A stretch of DNA of 64,000 nt from Kalaharituber pfeilii. Lineage: Eukaryota; Ascomycota; Pezizomycetes; Pezizales; Pezizaceae. Shown piece after piece: positions 23,189 to 33,152 of this stretch. Positions within the stretch are counted from its first letter, which is position 1. Each line of letters starts with the position of its first letter. The translations under genes were made by a program, and so were the position numbers. The stretch spans positions 1,922,001 through 1,986,000 of the forward strand of contig WHUZ01000003.1 of NCBI GenBank assembly GCA_015179045.1. Direction: 5' to 3'. Below the pieces are notes generated by a model, which saw nothing but the letters and a program-made list of their open reading frames with translations, searched no databases and was not told the DNA's origin.

Positions 23189-24188
23189 ACGCAAGGGGGA
23201 GGTGCGGTATATACAGACGGGAGTATGATTGAGAAGGGGAGAGTGGGGGGAGGCTATTGGAAGTGGGACGGGGGAGGGGGAGAAGAAATGGGGACGGGAG
23301 CGACGGTGTGGGACGGGGAAGTGAAGGGGATGAGAAAGGGGATAGAGAAAGCGGTAGCGGCACCAGTGAACCTGGTCATCCTAACCGACTCACAGGCAGC
23401 AATCGCGGCGGTGAGGAAGGCGGGAAGGACAGGCAAAGCACGGACCGGAGACCTGAAGAGAGTGATGGAGATGATCACGGAGAGGAAGAAGAAGGGGGGG
23501 GACGTCAAGTTGATGTGGGTGAAGGCACACATTGGCATTGCCGGCAATGAGGCGGCGGACGTCGAAGCAAAAAAGGCGGCGGACAGGATAGGGAAGTCAG
23601 TGGTGACAGAAGGAGGTTTGCGCCAGAAGTGGAAAAGACTGCGCGCAGCGGAGAGGACGGAAGTGGGGTATGGAGGGGGCTCGGTGATGAGGTGGGGCAG
23701 AGGAGCAGCCACTGCCTTCACCAGGCTGAGGACGGGTAAGGGGATGGGGAAGGAGTGGGAGATCAAAATAGGGAAGGCGGAGGAGGGGAGCAGGTGTGAG
23801 TGTGGCCAGAGACAGACGGCAGACCACCTGGCATTCAGGTGTGACGGGGTGGACTACCCGGAAGGGTGGGAGAAGTGGGAGGATGCGGACGAAAAGAAGT
23901 GGGTGGAGAAGCAAGAGAATGGGGAGGCGGTGGATGTACTGGAGGAGTTTTTTGGGTCTCTGAAGGTGTAAGGGGAGGGGGTGAATCTTTCGTTTGTATG
24001 AAGGAGGCGGCGGAAGCATGATGTAGTTATTTCAATTGCCCCGGGGAGGTGGGGCGGGGAGGGGGTTGAGAGTTTCGTTTGTAGAGGAGGCGGTGGAGGA
24101 AGTAGCTAGAAAAGCCTGCCTCCGGGCTTTGAGGGTTTAGACCCAGGGGTCCTGCCATGGCGAAGAGCCGCATGCGGGGTCATTTGAC

Positions 24189-24216
<28 letters not shown>
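23189..24216 (+). mobile_element. LINE-B truncated copy inside Ty3 RT, 13-bp TSD
   Basis: The insert carries the LINE-B RNase H, 3' UTR, tail and about 28 A residues. It is bounded by the 13-bp direct repeat ATCCGAATCAGAT at 23176-23188 and 24217-24229. Removing the insert and one repeat rejoins the Ty3 reverse transcriptase frame (...YNLIRMAEGEEWKTAF). The insertion is antisense to Ty3. Confidence 0.93.
23190..23971 (+). pseudogene. LINE-B RNase H and C-terminal zinc motif
   Basis: An open frame runs from the 5' junction to a stop at 23971. It shows GGGAVYTDGSMIEKGRVGGG (Asp), WDGEVKGMRKGIEKA (Glu), VILTDSQAAIAAVRKAG (Asp) and KLMWVKAHIGIAGNEAADVE (HxGxxGNExAD). The end has CECGQRQTADHLAFRC, a Cys/His motif, and PEGWEKWEDAD...KWVEKQENGEAVDVLEEFFGS. 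The apparent start at 23138 lies in Ty3 DNA, so it is a fusion artefact. All RNase H catalytic residues appear present, but the protein is a 5'-truncated piece of ORF2. Confidence 0.85.
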
Positions 24217-24220
<4 letters not shown>

Positions 24221-24229
24221 GAATCAGAT

Positions 24230-24575
24230 TATATGCCCCACGAATATCCAATGTAGTATAGTATCTGGCCCTTGATAGCTGCATTAGTGTCTCACGGATG
24301 AGAGAAAGAGGATATCTATTCTTAATTGTTCCTTCATTGAGTCCACGATAATCAACACAGAGGTGAAGTGTACCATCTTTCTTTTTGACAAACAGGATAG
24401 GGGCACCAGCAGGAGAAGACGATGCACAGATAAAGCCTTTTGAGAGATTGTCTTCTAGCCAACGGCGGAGTTCTTCCAGTTCGGACTTAAAGAGAGAGTA
24501 GAGAGGTCCAAAAGGAGGTTGAAGCCCATCCTTTAATGGGATCTTATGATCATAAGAATGGAAGTAACCTCCTCC
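24230..24575 (-). pseudogene. Ty3 reverse transcriptase, N-terminal part
   Basis: On the minus strand the frame reads [20 protein letters not shown], then [37 protein letters not shown] and [15 protein letters not shown]. These are the opening blocks of a Ty3 reverse transcriptase. It continues into the 23175 segment once the LINE-B insert is removed. Upstream of about 24575 the sequence changes to a different, unrecognised ORF. Confidence 0.85.
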
Positions 24576-25236
24576 TTTGAAGCGTCCTGAACCCCTCCCT
24601 TCTCCAATTCTACTAACTTCACTCTATCTTTCCCCAGTGCTCTCTCATTTCGTCTCTGATATTGTATATAGTACTCTCCATCTGCCACACAATACCAGTC
24701 GTCGCGTTCTGGTCCTCCACCATCTTGTTTATCTTATCTGCTATGTCCTTCTTTCCCCAGTACCATGCCTTCTCTTCTGCTAAGGCTGGATCCCAATCTA
24801 GCACCCCGTACTCCTTCTATTCCTCTGACTGCTTCCACCAGTCCCCACATCGTCCTTACTAACTTAGTTCTCGCATATCTGTCCATTATTGCTTTGGATC
24901 CGAGCTCTTTCTCAAGTGCCACTCCTTGGCTTGCCCATTCTCTGGCTTGAGCCCTCCTCAATCTCAATGTCTCCTCACTCTTCTGTGACTGCATGTTCCT
25001 TCTTCTCCATTCTAGGATGTCTCCCCAGTCCGCTGGACGGTCTGACTCTGACTGTCTCCTATCGGCTGTATCTATTTTGAGTGGGGCTGAGGTATGTTGT
25101 GCAGCCTCTGCTGTCGGTCTCTCGAATTTGCCTGAGACACCCACACCGACTGATGAGTTTTGAGATGAGTCTCCATCAAAGGTGTCAGGAACCTTTCTCT
25201 TGCGTTTTCCCCCTCATGTCTCTGCTGTCTTCTCAT

Positions 25237-25730
25237 TGTTACGGCTAAGGTAAGACTTACAGGAAGGGACCCGGAAACACCGCCTATATCCAATAAGTCG
25301 TACGCTGATCATGGGCCTGAGCACCCCTAGGCAACGCATGGATATTACTTGGGCCCAAGATACGGCGGTCGCCTAAGGAAGTGTGTGTCAACAGTAAGTC
25401 ATATAGACTAATAACTGCACATAGTCTACAAACCTTGTATTAATATGCACACATGCATTGGTTGTTACTATTCCTGTTCCTAATGCATGTCTCCTTATCT
25501 ACATGTCTTATCTATACTCATCATGTCATTGTCATATCATGTTGATGGCCAGGAAGTCTATATAAGCGGGCCGAATAGATAGCTAGAAGAAATCAAGACA
25601 CTAGCGGTGTTCTAAGTTGAACTCTCACTTAACGATCTCGCATAACCTTTTGCCGTCCGCTTCGCTGCCTTCGTGAACCCGGGGTCGCCTCAGTGCCACT
25701 CTCGCGAGCCTAGCAACGCCTACGCTAACA
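25237..25730 (+). mobile_element. Solo LTR, family LTR-1 (494 bp)
   Basis: It starts TGTTACGGCTAAGG and ends CTACGCTAACA. The flanks CTCAT (25232-25236) and CTTAT (25731-25735) are a 5-bp duplication with one mismatch. The TATA box (TCTATATAAGCGGGCC) and downstream block match the copies at 6261 and 8385. It interrupts the minus-strand ORF remnant around it. Confidence 0.9.
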
Positions 25731-26463
25731 CTTATAAATCTCGTCTCTAGAGCTATCCTGTACATGGATGGTGCTGTAGGCACTCTTTGTGACTATTAAC
25801 TCTAGGTCATCCGCACTCTCCAGCCACTCGTATATAGCTCTAGACCTATCTGTCTCCTCGTTGACCACCTCTTTCCCTAGTGGTATCGTCAGCCTGGGGG
25901 TTTGCTGGGACTATTCCTCGTATTGGCGGTTCTTGAGGCAGTTTCTTGCTGCTGCGATGTTAATTTTCCCTTCAATTCTGTCCTGTCTTTCCTTTTCAAG
26001 GTGAGAAAACCACTCGCTGAATCGTTCCAATCTGTAGTTCCTTCCCTCCCCTACCAAGTCCACTGTCTCCCCTTGTTTCCAACCCTTAAAAAGCGTGAAC
26101 GTTATGTCCTCTTTCCCTTTACCCTCCTCCTTCAACTTCACGGCCTTGGCTGTTCTAGCCTTCTTTGCTCCTGCTGCGTTTCCTACCATGGTACCCTGTC
26201 CAACTGCTTTAGAGGGAATGGTGAGTGTACGGTCGGCTGTTCCAGTTGTGGCTTGATTGTGGCTTGTGGCTGTTGTATAGGGTGTTGATTGATGTTTGTG
26301 ATATGTGATATGTCTTTGTGCTTGTGATGTGGCTGGACTCTGTTATTGGTTTGGTTGGTTTTATCCGTCACTAGCTGCGTCAGTTTTGATTTGGAGGTGT
26401 GGTAGGCGTGCAACGGGGTCTCTGGGAGTCCCTGCTGTTCGAAGGTGTCAAGGTTGTGTTGAA

Positions 26464-26519
26464 TTTTTTTTTTTTTTTCTTTCATTAATCGCATGCCGCC
26501 CTATGGGCTATGGCGATAT
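26464..26519 (-). mobile_element. LINE-A micro-insertion, 56 bp
   Basis: A T run, then the reversed hairpin (AATCGCATGCCGCC, GGGCTATGGCGAT), makes up the whole insert. It is flanked by the 13-bp repeat AGGTTGTGTTGAA at 26451-26463 and 26520-26532. Confidence 0.92.
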
Positions 26520-26776
26520 AGGTTGTGTTGAAGTTCTCTCTGGAGGACGATGAGTTGAGGAAGGAGGTTTACGACGAAGTTGTGCCTTTTGAAGGGGAAG
26601 GTATTTGTTTTGTCGATTCTGGAAGGTTCTCGGGACTCCCCGCGACCGTGGGGCCGAGGGGCGTCGTTTGCCCGTTGTCGGCTTGTCGCTGTACTGTCTG
26701 ATGGGCGAGATGTGGCCTCGGTCACGTGATACTAAGCATGGCCCGAGGAGGTTGTAGAGGTGTGTTAGGAAGTGCA

Positions 26777-27000
26777 TGCTCAATATCCTCAACATGCCTA
26801 ATATGCCCAATGTGCCCAATGCGCCCAAGCTCTCATGTACTCATCGCCATAACCCATATGGCGACAAGCGATTAATGATAAAAAAAAAAAAAAAAAAAAA
26901 AAAATTCTCATGTACTCAATATACTCGACATGCTCAATATACTCAATATCTCATGTGCACACTCAATTTGCTTAATACGCCCGATATGCCTAATATCTTC
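26777..27000 (+). repeat. Degenerate short-period array (CTCAATATG / CCTAATATGCC)
   Basis: Variants of a 9-10 bp phrase (CTCAATATG, CTAATATGCC, CCAATGTGC, CCAATGCGC) recur about 20 times with irregular spacing. The LINE-A micro-insertion at 26844-26905 interrupts them. The array is imperfect and has no spacer structure. Confidence 0.65.
26844..26905 (+). mobile_element. LINE-A micro-insertion, 62 bp
   Basis: The insert begins exactly at the hairpin base (TCGCCATAACCC) and ends in A(24) plus one T. It is flanked by TCTCATGTACTCA at 26831-26843 and 26906-26918. Confidence 0.92.
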
Positions 27001-28572
27001 AGGGTGGTAAATTTGCTCCTCGCCTTCTGACGAGATCACCATGATAGCTGTGTTTGGCGACAGCCGACGACGTTTGTGAGTGGCTTGTGGTGCAGCTGTT
27101 TCTGGTTCTTATATGTTCGTAGAATAAATCATAAATACTGTACAATTACAGTCTCACAAAGTCTTATAGCTACAGCCAAAGAGTGCTATAAATAAGAGTA
27201 ATATCTCCAAGTATACCTACTATTTATCTTTTAGAAGACTATAAGCTATGTACCTTTAAACTTTATAATTATTCATTTCTATTTTAGGTAAATAAGTCAA
27301 GATTAATAAGGTAAAGAATTATCTAGAGTACTAAGCTCAATAACAACTTTAAGAACTAAATATAGTAAGCTTAATAATAACTGGGACTTGGAATATAATG
27401 CTACTTAGTACCTGTAAAGGACGGGTCAGGGTCAGGGTCTAGGTTCAGGGCGCCAGGGAGGCAGCGGGCGTCAGGGTAAGTTCACGGCGGGCGAAGACAG
27501 TCGGCGCTATATGATGTGGAGAGGTGGATGTATAAAGAGCTACGTACAGCTTGGGTGTGGATACAAGTTGTTACGTGAAGAGCAGAAAGGGAGGTGGGGA
27601 TGAGTCTCCTTTATGGAGAGCCCAGGAGCTTGGCGGAAGAACATTCTATGGTGATGTGCATCAACAAGGGACCAGTTGTTACATTCGCCGGCTTGCTGAC
27701 TAATATGACAAAAATTGTCTTGTTCCCGTTGTACTGTTGTCACCTGCTCGCCCCTGAGCCCACAACTTCGCAAATTCAGTACCATATATCCCTATAACGA
27801 ACCTGTTTTTTGACATCGGACAACTTGAGCGAAGTTCCTAAGAGTGAGCATATTCTACTTACTTGTTCTCTATGTTCTGTAGAACATGTTGGCCTCATCT
27901 ATGCCAAATGCCTCGTCCTACTAAGTGAAGAAGAGCTTGCCTGTGCACTGCTGCTAGCAGGAAGTAAAAAGTATCAGTTACGGTGGAAGTGGATACTTCC
28001 ATTGTATTTAGCAAAAGTGAAGAATCTTTGGAAGATAAATTTGAGTCAGATCAAGAAGAGGAACAACGTGATGCACAGGAGATTCATGATTTGAGCATGG
28101 CAACAAATGTTTATCAGGAGTTGATGAAAATATAATAGACATGGGCTTTTCTGCTATTGAGCTCAGATATCAACATGGTCTACAGGTCTGTCACATATTT
28201 CTGATATCATCATTAATCGCTTTTTTTTATGGTACGCAAGCAAGGATTAAGTAGATCATTTCCTTATTTAGTTAGAATCTGACTTACATTAGTACTAATT
28301 CGAAATTCTTGGCTATTTTGGCGTATTACATTTCAAGGGCTTCTCATACAAAGTATAAGGTTTTCAAAACCCTATAACTCAACAACACCTTCATATTTTT
28401 TAAATCGGATATCATCAAGTTGTAGAGCAGACGAAATAGTACTTATCTATGGGGTTTACACTTCAATCAGATCTGGTTGGGTGACAAGGAAGAGTCTCAA
28501 CTTTAAGCCCATAATTTTGGCTGACACGGGTCCCTTATTGATGCACATCACCATAGATACAGAAGAATCCAA
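27001..28572. other. No recognisable gene; AT-rich segment and isolated frames
   Basis: 27120-27410 is AT-rich. A G-rich patch with repeated GGGTCA lies near 27425-27490. A plus-strand frame near 27985-28132 encodes an acidic segment (KSEESLEDKFESDQEEEQRD) that could be a transposase or gene remnant, but nothing else supports it. Confidence 0.4.
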
Positions 28573-28638
28573 CTAGCGCAGGAGAAACTTCGAGCTAATG
28601 CAGGGGAACCTTCGAACTAATGCAGGAGAACATTCTGG
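28573..28638 (+). repeat. 22-bp direct repeat, three units
   Basis: Three consecutive 22-bp units (28573-28594, 28595-28616, 28617-28638) share CTARYGCAGGRGAA..TTC with a few substitutions. The array is short and of unknown role. Confidence 0.75.
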
Positions 28639-30057
28639 ACAAATGCGAGAGGGTAGTCAGGACGTACGGGCAGCGGCCGGGATGCAAGCGGCTGCTGTGC
28701 GTAAGGACTCGGGGCTGGCGGCGTGGGGAGTTCGGGCTGTGGCAGGGTCTCGGGCCTTGGGTCTCCCGCTGTGATGGTAACCACGGTACCGATGGAAAGA
28801 TTAAGGCCATACGCGGGCCGGAGCGGTACTCAGCGGTAGGGCCACATGATGACACATGCATGGGATGAGGAAGAAAATTATGATTAAGAAGCGAGATATG
28901 TATGTATAGGCTCAGTTGGAAGGCGAAGGTGGTCTATAAATTGTATGTAGATAGGACTGTGGAAGCAGGCAAGCAAGCAGCAACATAGACGGAGATATAC
29001 GGACATGGACAGATATGGACACGCACAGACAAGACAATTCGAGACCCTGTCTTTGACAATTGATCATTGAGGTCGCCCTTGAGGCTTCGTTCCGCCAGCT
29101 CTAGATACCGGTACCCGTGCGAAACAGTGGATGCTGTTGAGCCGTCATCACACCGCGTCATGCGTGGGAAGAGCATTTCGGGCCGTGGTGGAGGTCGGTT
29201 CATTACAGTACCAAGCCTGCTTCATATATAATAATAGATAAAAATCTTTCTTTATTAACTTTCTGCAGGAGTATTAGCTATGCAGTAACTTAGATCTCTA
29301 CCTATGGCCCATATAATATTATCTCTATCACAGTATCTATACCTAAATATTATCTAGAACTTTATTAACTATATAATCTTTACTAAGATCTAATGTTTTG
29401 CAGATTCAGGAAGTCAATACTAATGCCTATGTCTAAAGATTCTATTAAAGTTATTAATCCTAATGATATTAATGCTCAGATCGCTATACTTATAAAGCAT
29501 AAAGAGATGCTACAAAATATAAAAGTTTCTCTATCTTAGGTATTAAATATTTATCCAATATTGACCATTAATTGCAACATACTAACATTCTCATATAGGT
29601 TACAGAACCTCCTCCCTAATCTCAATTTATATCAGATCCTTCTTCAATTGATACTCCTAGTGATGCTAGAGGTATTTTTAATATTCAAGACTCATAGCCA
29701 TACTTCTGGAGATGAGTTGGAACAAGATATTAATTTAGCCATCCACGCGCAGTCCGTAGCTAATACTAGTTGTGTTCCTTACAGTACCCATCTTAATTGT
29801 TCTCCGACTACTATACAGTGTCAAGATTTATGCACTTCAATGTGGTCAACTTCTGGTCCACTTTGCTTCCTTCTGCCCCTATTACCAGCATCCAGTAATG
29901 CATTGTCATTCCCTAGTGGTCCCCATTACCATCGTCTTCGTCATCGGATTCTAGTCCCCTTTCCTGACTCCGGCCCTTCTGAGAGCCATTCCCCATCATC
30001 CATTGCCGCCTCATTCGTCGCTGCTTTCAGTCTGTCGTTGCAGGCACATATATTGCC
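28639..30057. other. Unassigned, possibly old retrotransposon (LTR-like then AT-rich)
   Basis: A GC-rich part with a TATA-like TCTATAAATTG (near 28933) is followed at about 29230 by AT-rich sequence with a short plus-strand frame (from 29421; SKDSIKVINPNDINAQIAIL). This LTR-leader-Gag appearance is suggestive only. I found no paired LTR, target duplication or polymerase domain. Confidence 0.3.
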
Positions 30058-30070
30058 TTGCCCACCAACA

Positions 30071-30120
30071 TCGACATAGCCCCCAGGGCGGCACGCAATC
30101 ACTGATATAAAGAAAAAAAA
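30071..30120 (+). mobile_element. LINE-A micro-insertion, 50 bp
   Basis: This is the shortest case seen. It begins at the hairpin base (TCGACATAGCCC) and ends in a short A-rich tail, flanked by TTGCCCACCAACA at 30058-30070 and 30121-30133. Confidence 0.92.
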
Positions 30121-30133
30121 TTGCCCACCAACA

Positions 30134-30517
30134 CATTCTGCGGTGCTTGTAAGAGAGCTGAATGCTTCAAAATCTTTATCATCGTTTTCAGATTGAGGGC
30201 TCATTCCAACGGTACATTTTTCTGTTCATTGACACATGTGTCGATATCTTTGTACAACTTGCACGGAGTTTAATGCCAATGCGCTGTACTGCTGCAAAGT
30301 GGTGTAAGTCGAAATATTGTTAGTTTGCTCAAATATGCAAAAGCTCGTAATCTACTGCTATATCCAATGTACTTCTCCGCACCTTACAGTTCGTGCCAGC
30401 TCATTCGCTCCACGTGTTAGCGAGAGGAATAAGGGTTCGCTTGATTAAGCTCTGCTCGCTGAAGCTCAACCTACGTTTATAGTTGAGATCTCGGGTCCAA
30501 AGAATGTAGATAATTCC
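30134..30517. other. No gene seen
   Basis: This is non-repetitive sequence between two LINE-A micro-insertions. No open frame has a recognisable domain. Confidence 0.4.
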
Positions 30518-30529
30518 AATAAAGGAATA

Positions 30530-30604
30530 TTCCTTAATTGATACCTCGCCATAGCCCCTAGGGCGGTATGCGAATAATGATATTAAAAAAAAAAAATAAA
30601 AAAA
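30530..30604 (+). mobile_element. LINE-A micro-insertion, 75 bp
   Basis: About 16 bp precede the hairpin, followed by an A-rich tail. The flanks are AATAAAGGAATA at 30518-30529 and 30605-30616. Confidence 0.88.
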
Positions 30605-31107
30605 AATAAAGGAATAGAAAATGCAAGCCACGTGAAAAAACGTGATGCTTCACATGACTGCAGAGATGTCTAGAAATAGTAAGAGTAAATAATATAGAGA
30701 CAGAAACCTCCAGAATATAAAACACAGAAAGAGATGGAGCATTACAGAATGACAAAACCGAAGTGGAAGAAACAGAACGTGGTGGAAAAAAGGGACGTTC
30801 TACTCTGTCTTTCTCTTTTTATAATTTATTTATTTTTTTTATATATCATTACTCGCATGCCGCCCTGTGGGCTATGGCGGGATTAAGTACATATGAAAAG
30901 AAAAGAAAATCCACAAATATAACTATGTCAAGGTGCTGCCCATGTGAGTTCCGTGATATGGACATGGGAAATAGTATCCGTCTATCTGCGTCCCCGGTCC
31001 CATTCATACTTGCTAGACTTCAACCATTTCCCCCCTAGCCTCACTCTTTCCAGCTCGACTTGTTCTTCTAGGTACATCACGACTGAGCTGGTCAGTTTCC
31101 CCTCCTC

Positions 31108-31172
31108 TCCCGCCATAGCCTATCAGGCGGCACGCGAGTAACGATGTTAAAAAAAAAAAAAAAAAAAAAAAA
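31108..31172 (+). mobile_element. LINE-A micro-insertion, 65 bp (variant inner stem)
   Basis: It begins near the hairpin base; the inner stem is CCT-ATC-AGG instead of CCC-ATA-GGG, so pairing is kept. The flanks TTCCCCTCCTC (31097-31107) and TTCCCCGCCTC (31173-31183) match at 10 of 11 positions. Confidence 0.85.
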
Positions 31173-31264
31173 TTCCCCGCCTCGATGAGAACTTCCCTCT
31201 TCCTCAATCACCGAATTCCCACTGTCCGTCCCAACTCTTTGTTTGTGTCTCCCAACCACGTCCT

Positions 31265-31323
31265 CTCGCCATAGCCCGACGGGCGGCAAGCGAGTAATGA
31301 TATAAAAAAAAAAAAAAAAAAAA
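31265..31323 (+). mobile_element. LINE-A micro-insertion, 59 bp
   Basis: It begins exactly at CTCGCC and has inner arms CCC and GGG around GAC. The flanks AACCACGTCCT (31254-31264) and AACCACTTCCT (31324-31334) match at 10 of 11 positions. Confidence 0.85.
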
Positions 31324-32150
31324 AACCACTTCCTGACGTTCCCCAGGTTTTTCCTGAGAGCGATGCCGTGTATTACGATGCCATGTCTTGTTTTGATGGT
31401 GGCAGCGTGGGGGCTGGGTGTGGTGTCGGGGGTGGGTATGGGGGATTTTTCCCTGCGAGGGGCGTCGGGGTGAGGGGGCGGTCCTATTTTGTCTCTTGGT
31501 TTGGGGGGGTTGGGTGGAGAGGCTGTCGGTGTCTCCTTGACGACGCTAGACGTCGCAATTTTCTCTGCCTCCTTGTTGTCTAATTGTCACTTGAAGGCGT
31601 ACTTGTCTTGGGGTGATGCCGCCTTGCCTTTTCGCTTTCTGGAAGGAGGTTCCGGTGCGTTTTCGTGTACCTTCGCGGTCCCGGGGGTGGGTTCCGTGGC
31701 CGGGGAAGCTCCTCCGAGTGCACGGTGGTGGTGGTGCTGAAGCCTAGGGCGGGGGGGCCTACGGCTTCGGGGGTCTGTGACGGCGCGGTAGCGGTTGGCG
31801 TCGTCTCTAGATATGTGATGGGGCTGAACCCCAGGGTCTCGGGGGCGGGGGGGCGGGGGGCGGCGAGTGGGGGGGTGGAGCAGCAAGCCAGCGTGGGAGG
31901 GGCCCGTCTGGCCCTCCTCCCGTTACCAGCATCACCTTGCCCTTATCAAATTTTATGGTTAATTCCGTTGGGTGTTCTCTTTCGGCTCTGTATTTCCACA
32001 GTGAGGCGATCACCAGGCTCCATGAGGTGCCCGCCTCTCTCAGCGTCTGGGTCAGGGTCTCCCACTCTGGTATCTGGGTCGTGCTCCAGCCTTGGGGAGG
32101 AGGGGGGGGATGACAACTTACCCACTGAAACATTGTTTCCAAGAGCCTTT

Positions 32151-33152
32151 GTCAATCATATCATAATTGACCAGTAGCTTTATGGTTGATATTCGACTAG
32201 AACTAATGCAAATTGACCATTCCCAACATAGAAGCCCTCCCGCTGCATATGGTAAGTATAGCCGTATGGGTAACACGGGACATATATGCTTTACTTACAA
32301 GCGCTGACGAAGATGGTGATAATGTTACTTCCGCACAGTGCTTCAAGTGCTTGCGATGGAGGGGATTATCTGCATGTATATCACCTACACAGCCTCAGGA
32401 TTCAGTACATGCGGATAGTTCAAGGCCGCCACTTGCGACGCACTCATTAGGCTGTAAGGAAATAATACAGTATGATGAATTGATTGATTCCGAAATATAA
32501 CAGAATAAACGGACATTATGTATAGAGCGGAAATAGCGAAATCTATGAGTTGCCATGGAGAACGACTTTTCCATAGCAGCTGAACCAAGACACGCATGCG
32601 GCTGAAGTCAGCCCTACATTGACAATCACGACGGCTTAACGTGACGACAATTCAGATTTTTACTTCTATTTGATTTTGTCTTTTTTTTTCAGCTCAACAA
32701 TCATATATATGCCCTTTTGGCCCATCTACAACCTGTATAATTTCTGTTTTATTTTTTTATATATATATATCACAACCCCTTTTGTAGCAATTCGCCTTCG
32801 CAGGGCTGATGTACTTATGTACTGTTAGTATTTGCATCTTTCATGATTTCATTGCGCCGAGGTAAACGCCACTTACAAACTGTGCATTAGCACTCAATGT
32901 GAGGCAGACTTGCGCCTTAATATCTATCATGTGTCACAGCCCATAAGCAATCAGCTGCTGTGAACGCTACATAATAATTACCTAGGTAAGTTTACGGCGT
33001 AAAAGAATGGCATATTTTTGCCTGTACTCCCTCATACAAATACCCGCAATTCGCGAAGGCATTTGTGCTACGATACCATCTTGATACCGTTATACACCTA
33101 ATCCGCCGACTCACTATTTCACATTACAGCAACGATCAAACCTGCTTGACAG
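32151..33152. other. Intergenic; degraded LINE-B tail near 32745-32810
   Basis: T-rich sequence followed by ATCACAACCCC and GCAATTCGCCTTCGCAGGG (32770-32810) resembles the reversed LINE-B 3' end. The rest shows no supported gene. The 250 bp before 33153 should contain the HET gene promoter. Confidence 0.4.

Larger units (their letters stand above)
19064..24575 (-). mobile_element. Ty3 chromovirus remnant, split by two LINEs
   Basis: From right to left on the minus strand, the domains run in chromovirus order: reverse transcriptase (24570 to 22600), RNase H (22543 to 22195), integrase (about 20640 to 19530) and chromodomain (about 19300-19150), then the purine tract and the 3' LTR. LINE-A (20653-22190) splits RNase H from integrase, and LINE-B (23189-24216) splits the reverse transcriptase. 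Gag, protease and the 5' LTR are not recognisable. In-frame stops occur in several domains. Confidence 0.85.
24600..26745 (-). pseudogene. Unrecognised ORF remnants (possible retroelement Gag/ORF1)
   Basis: Colinear minus-strand frames form one coding history of about 500-600 codons. They begin with a Ser/Arg/Pro-rich N-terminal part (26740-26530), then Gln/His-rich sequence (26450-26200), then DITFTLFKGWKQGETVDLVG and a RLERFSEWFSHLEKERQD block (26189-25911). A Lys/Glu-rich region resumes across the solo LTR (KRKRKVPDTFDGDSSQNSS), and a helical C-terminal part follows (ADWGDILEWRRRNMQSQKS, ARTKLVRTMWGLVEAVRGIE, DKINKMVEDQNATTGIVWQM). At least two frame changes and some stops exist. I do not recognise the family. 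It could be the Gag/ORF1 of a retroelement or a decayed host gene. Confidence 0.4.
30827..32150 (-). mobile_element. LINE-A derivative with ORF1 only (copy B)
   Basis: The reversed tail and hairpin lie at 30827-30880. Reading the minus strand from the right gives a Pro-rich N-terminal ORF1 part (31900-31700), KRKGKAASPQDKYAFK (31640-31587), a GIVIHGIALRKNLGN-type block (31370-31325), LEEQVELERVRLGGKWLKSS and YEWDRGRR followed by a stop. About 200 bp of 3' UTR and the hairpin then follow. No ORF2 sequence lies between ORF1 and the tail. Two micro-insertions (31108 and 31265) interrupt it. The 5' end is uncertain and no target duplication was found. Confidence 0.6.

Noticed and set aside
28640..29230. 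Solo LTR upstream of a Gag-like frame
   Set aside because: A TATA-like box is present, but no defined ends, TSD or second copy could be found in the window.
31665..32177. Long Gly/Val-rich plus-strand frame
   Set aside because: It is antisense to the Pro-rich ORF1 N-terminal region of LINE-A copy B.
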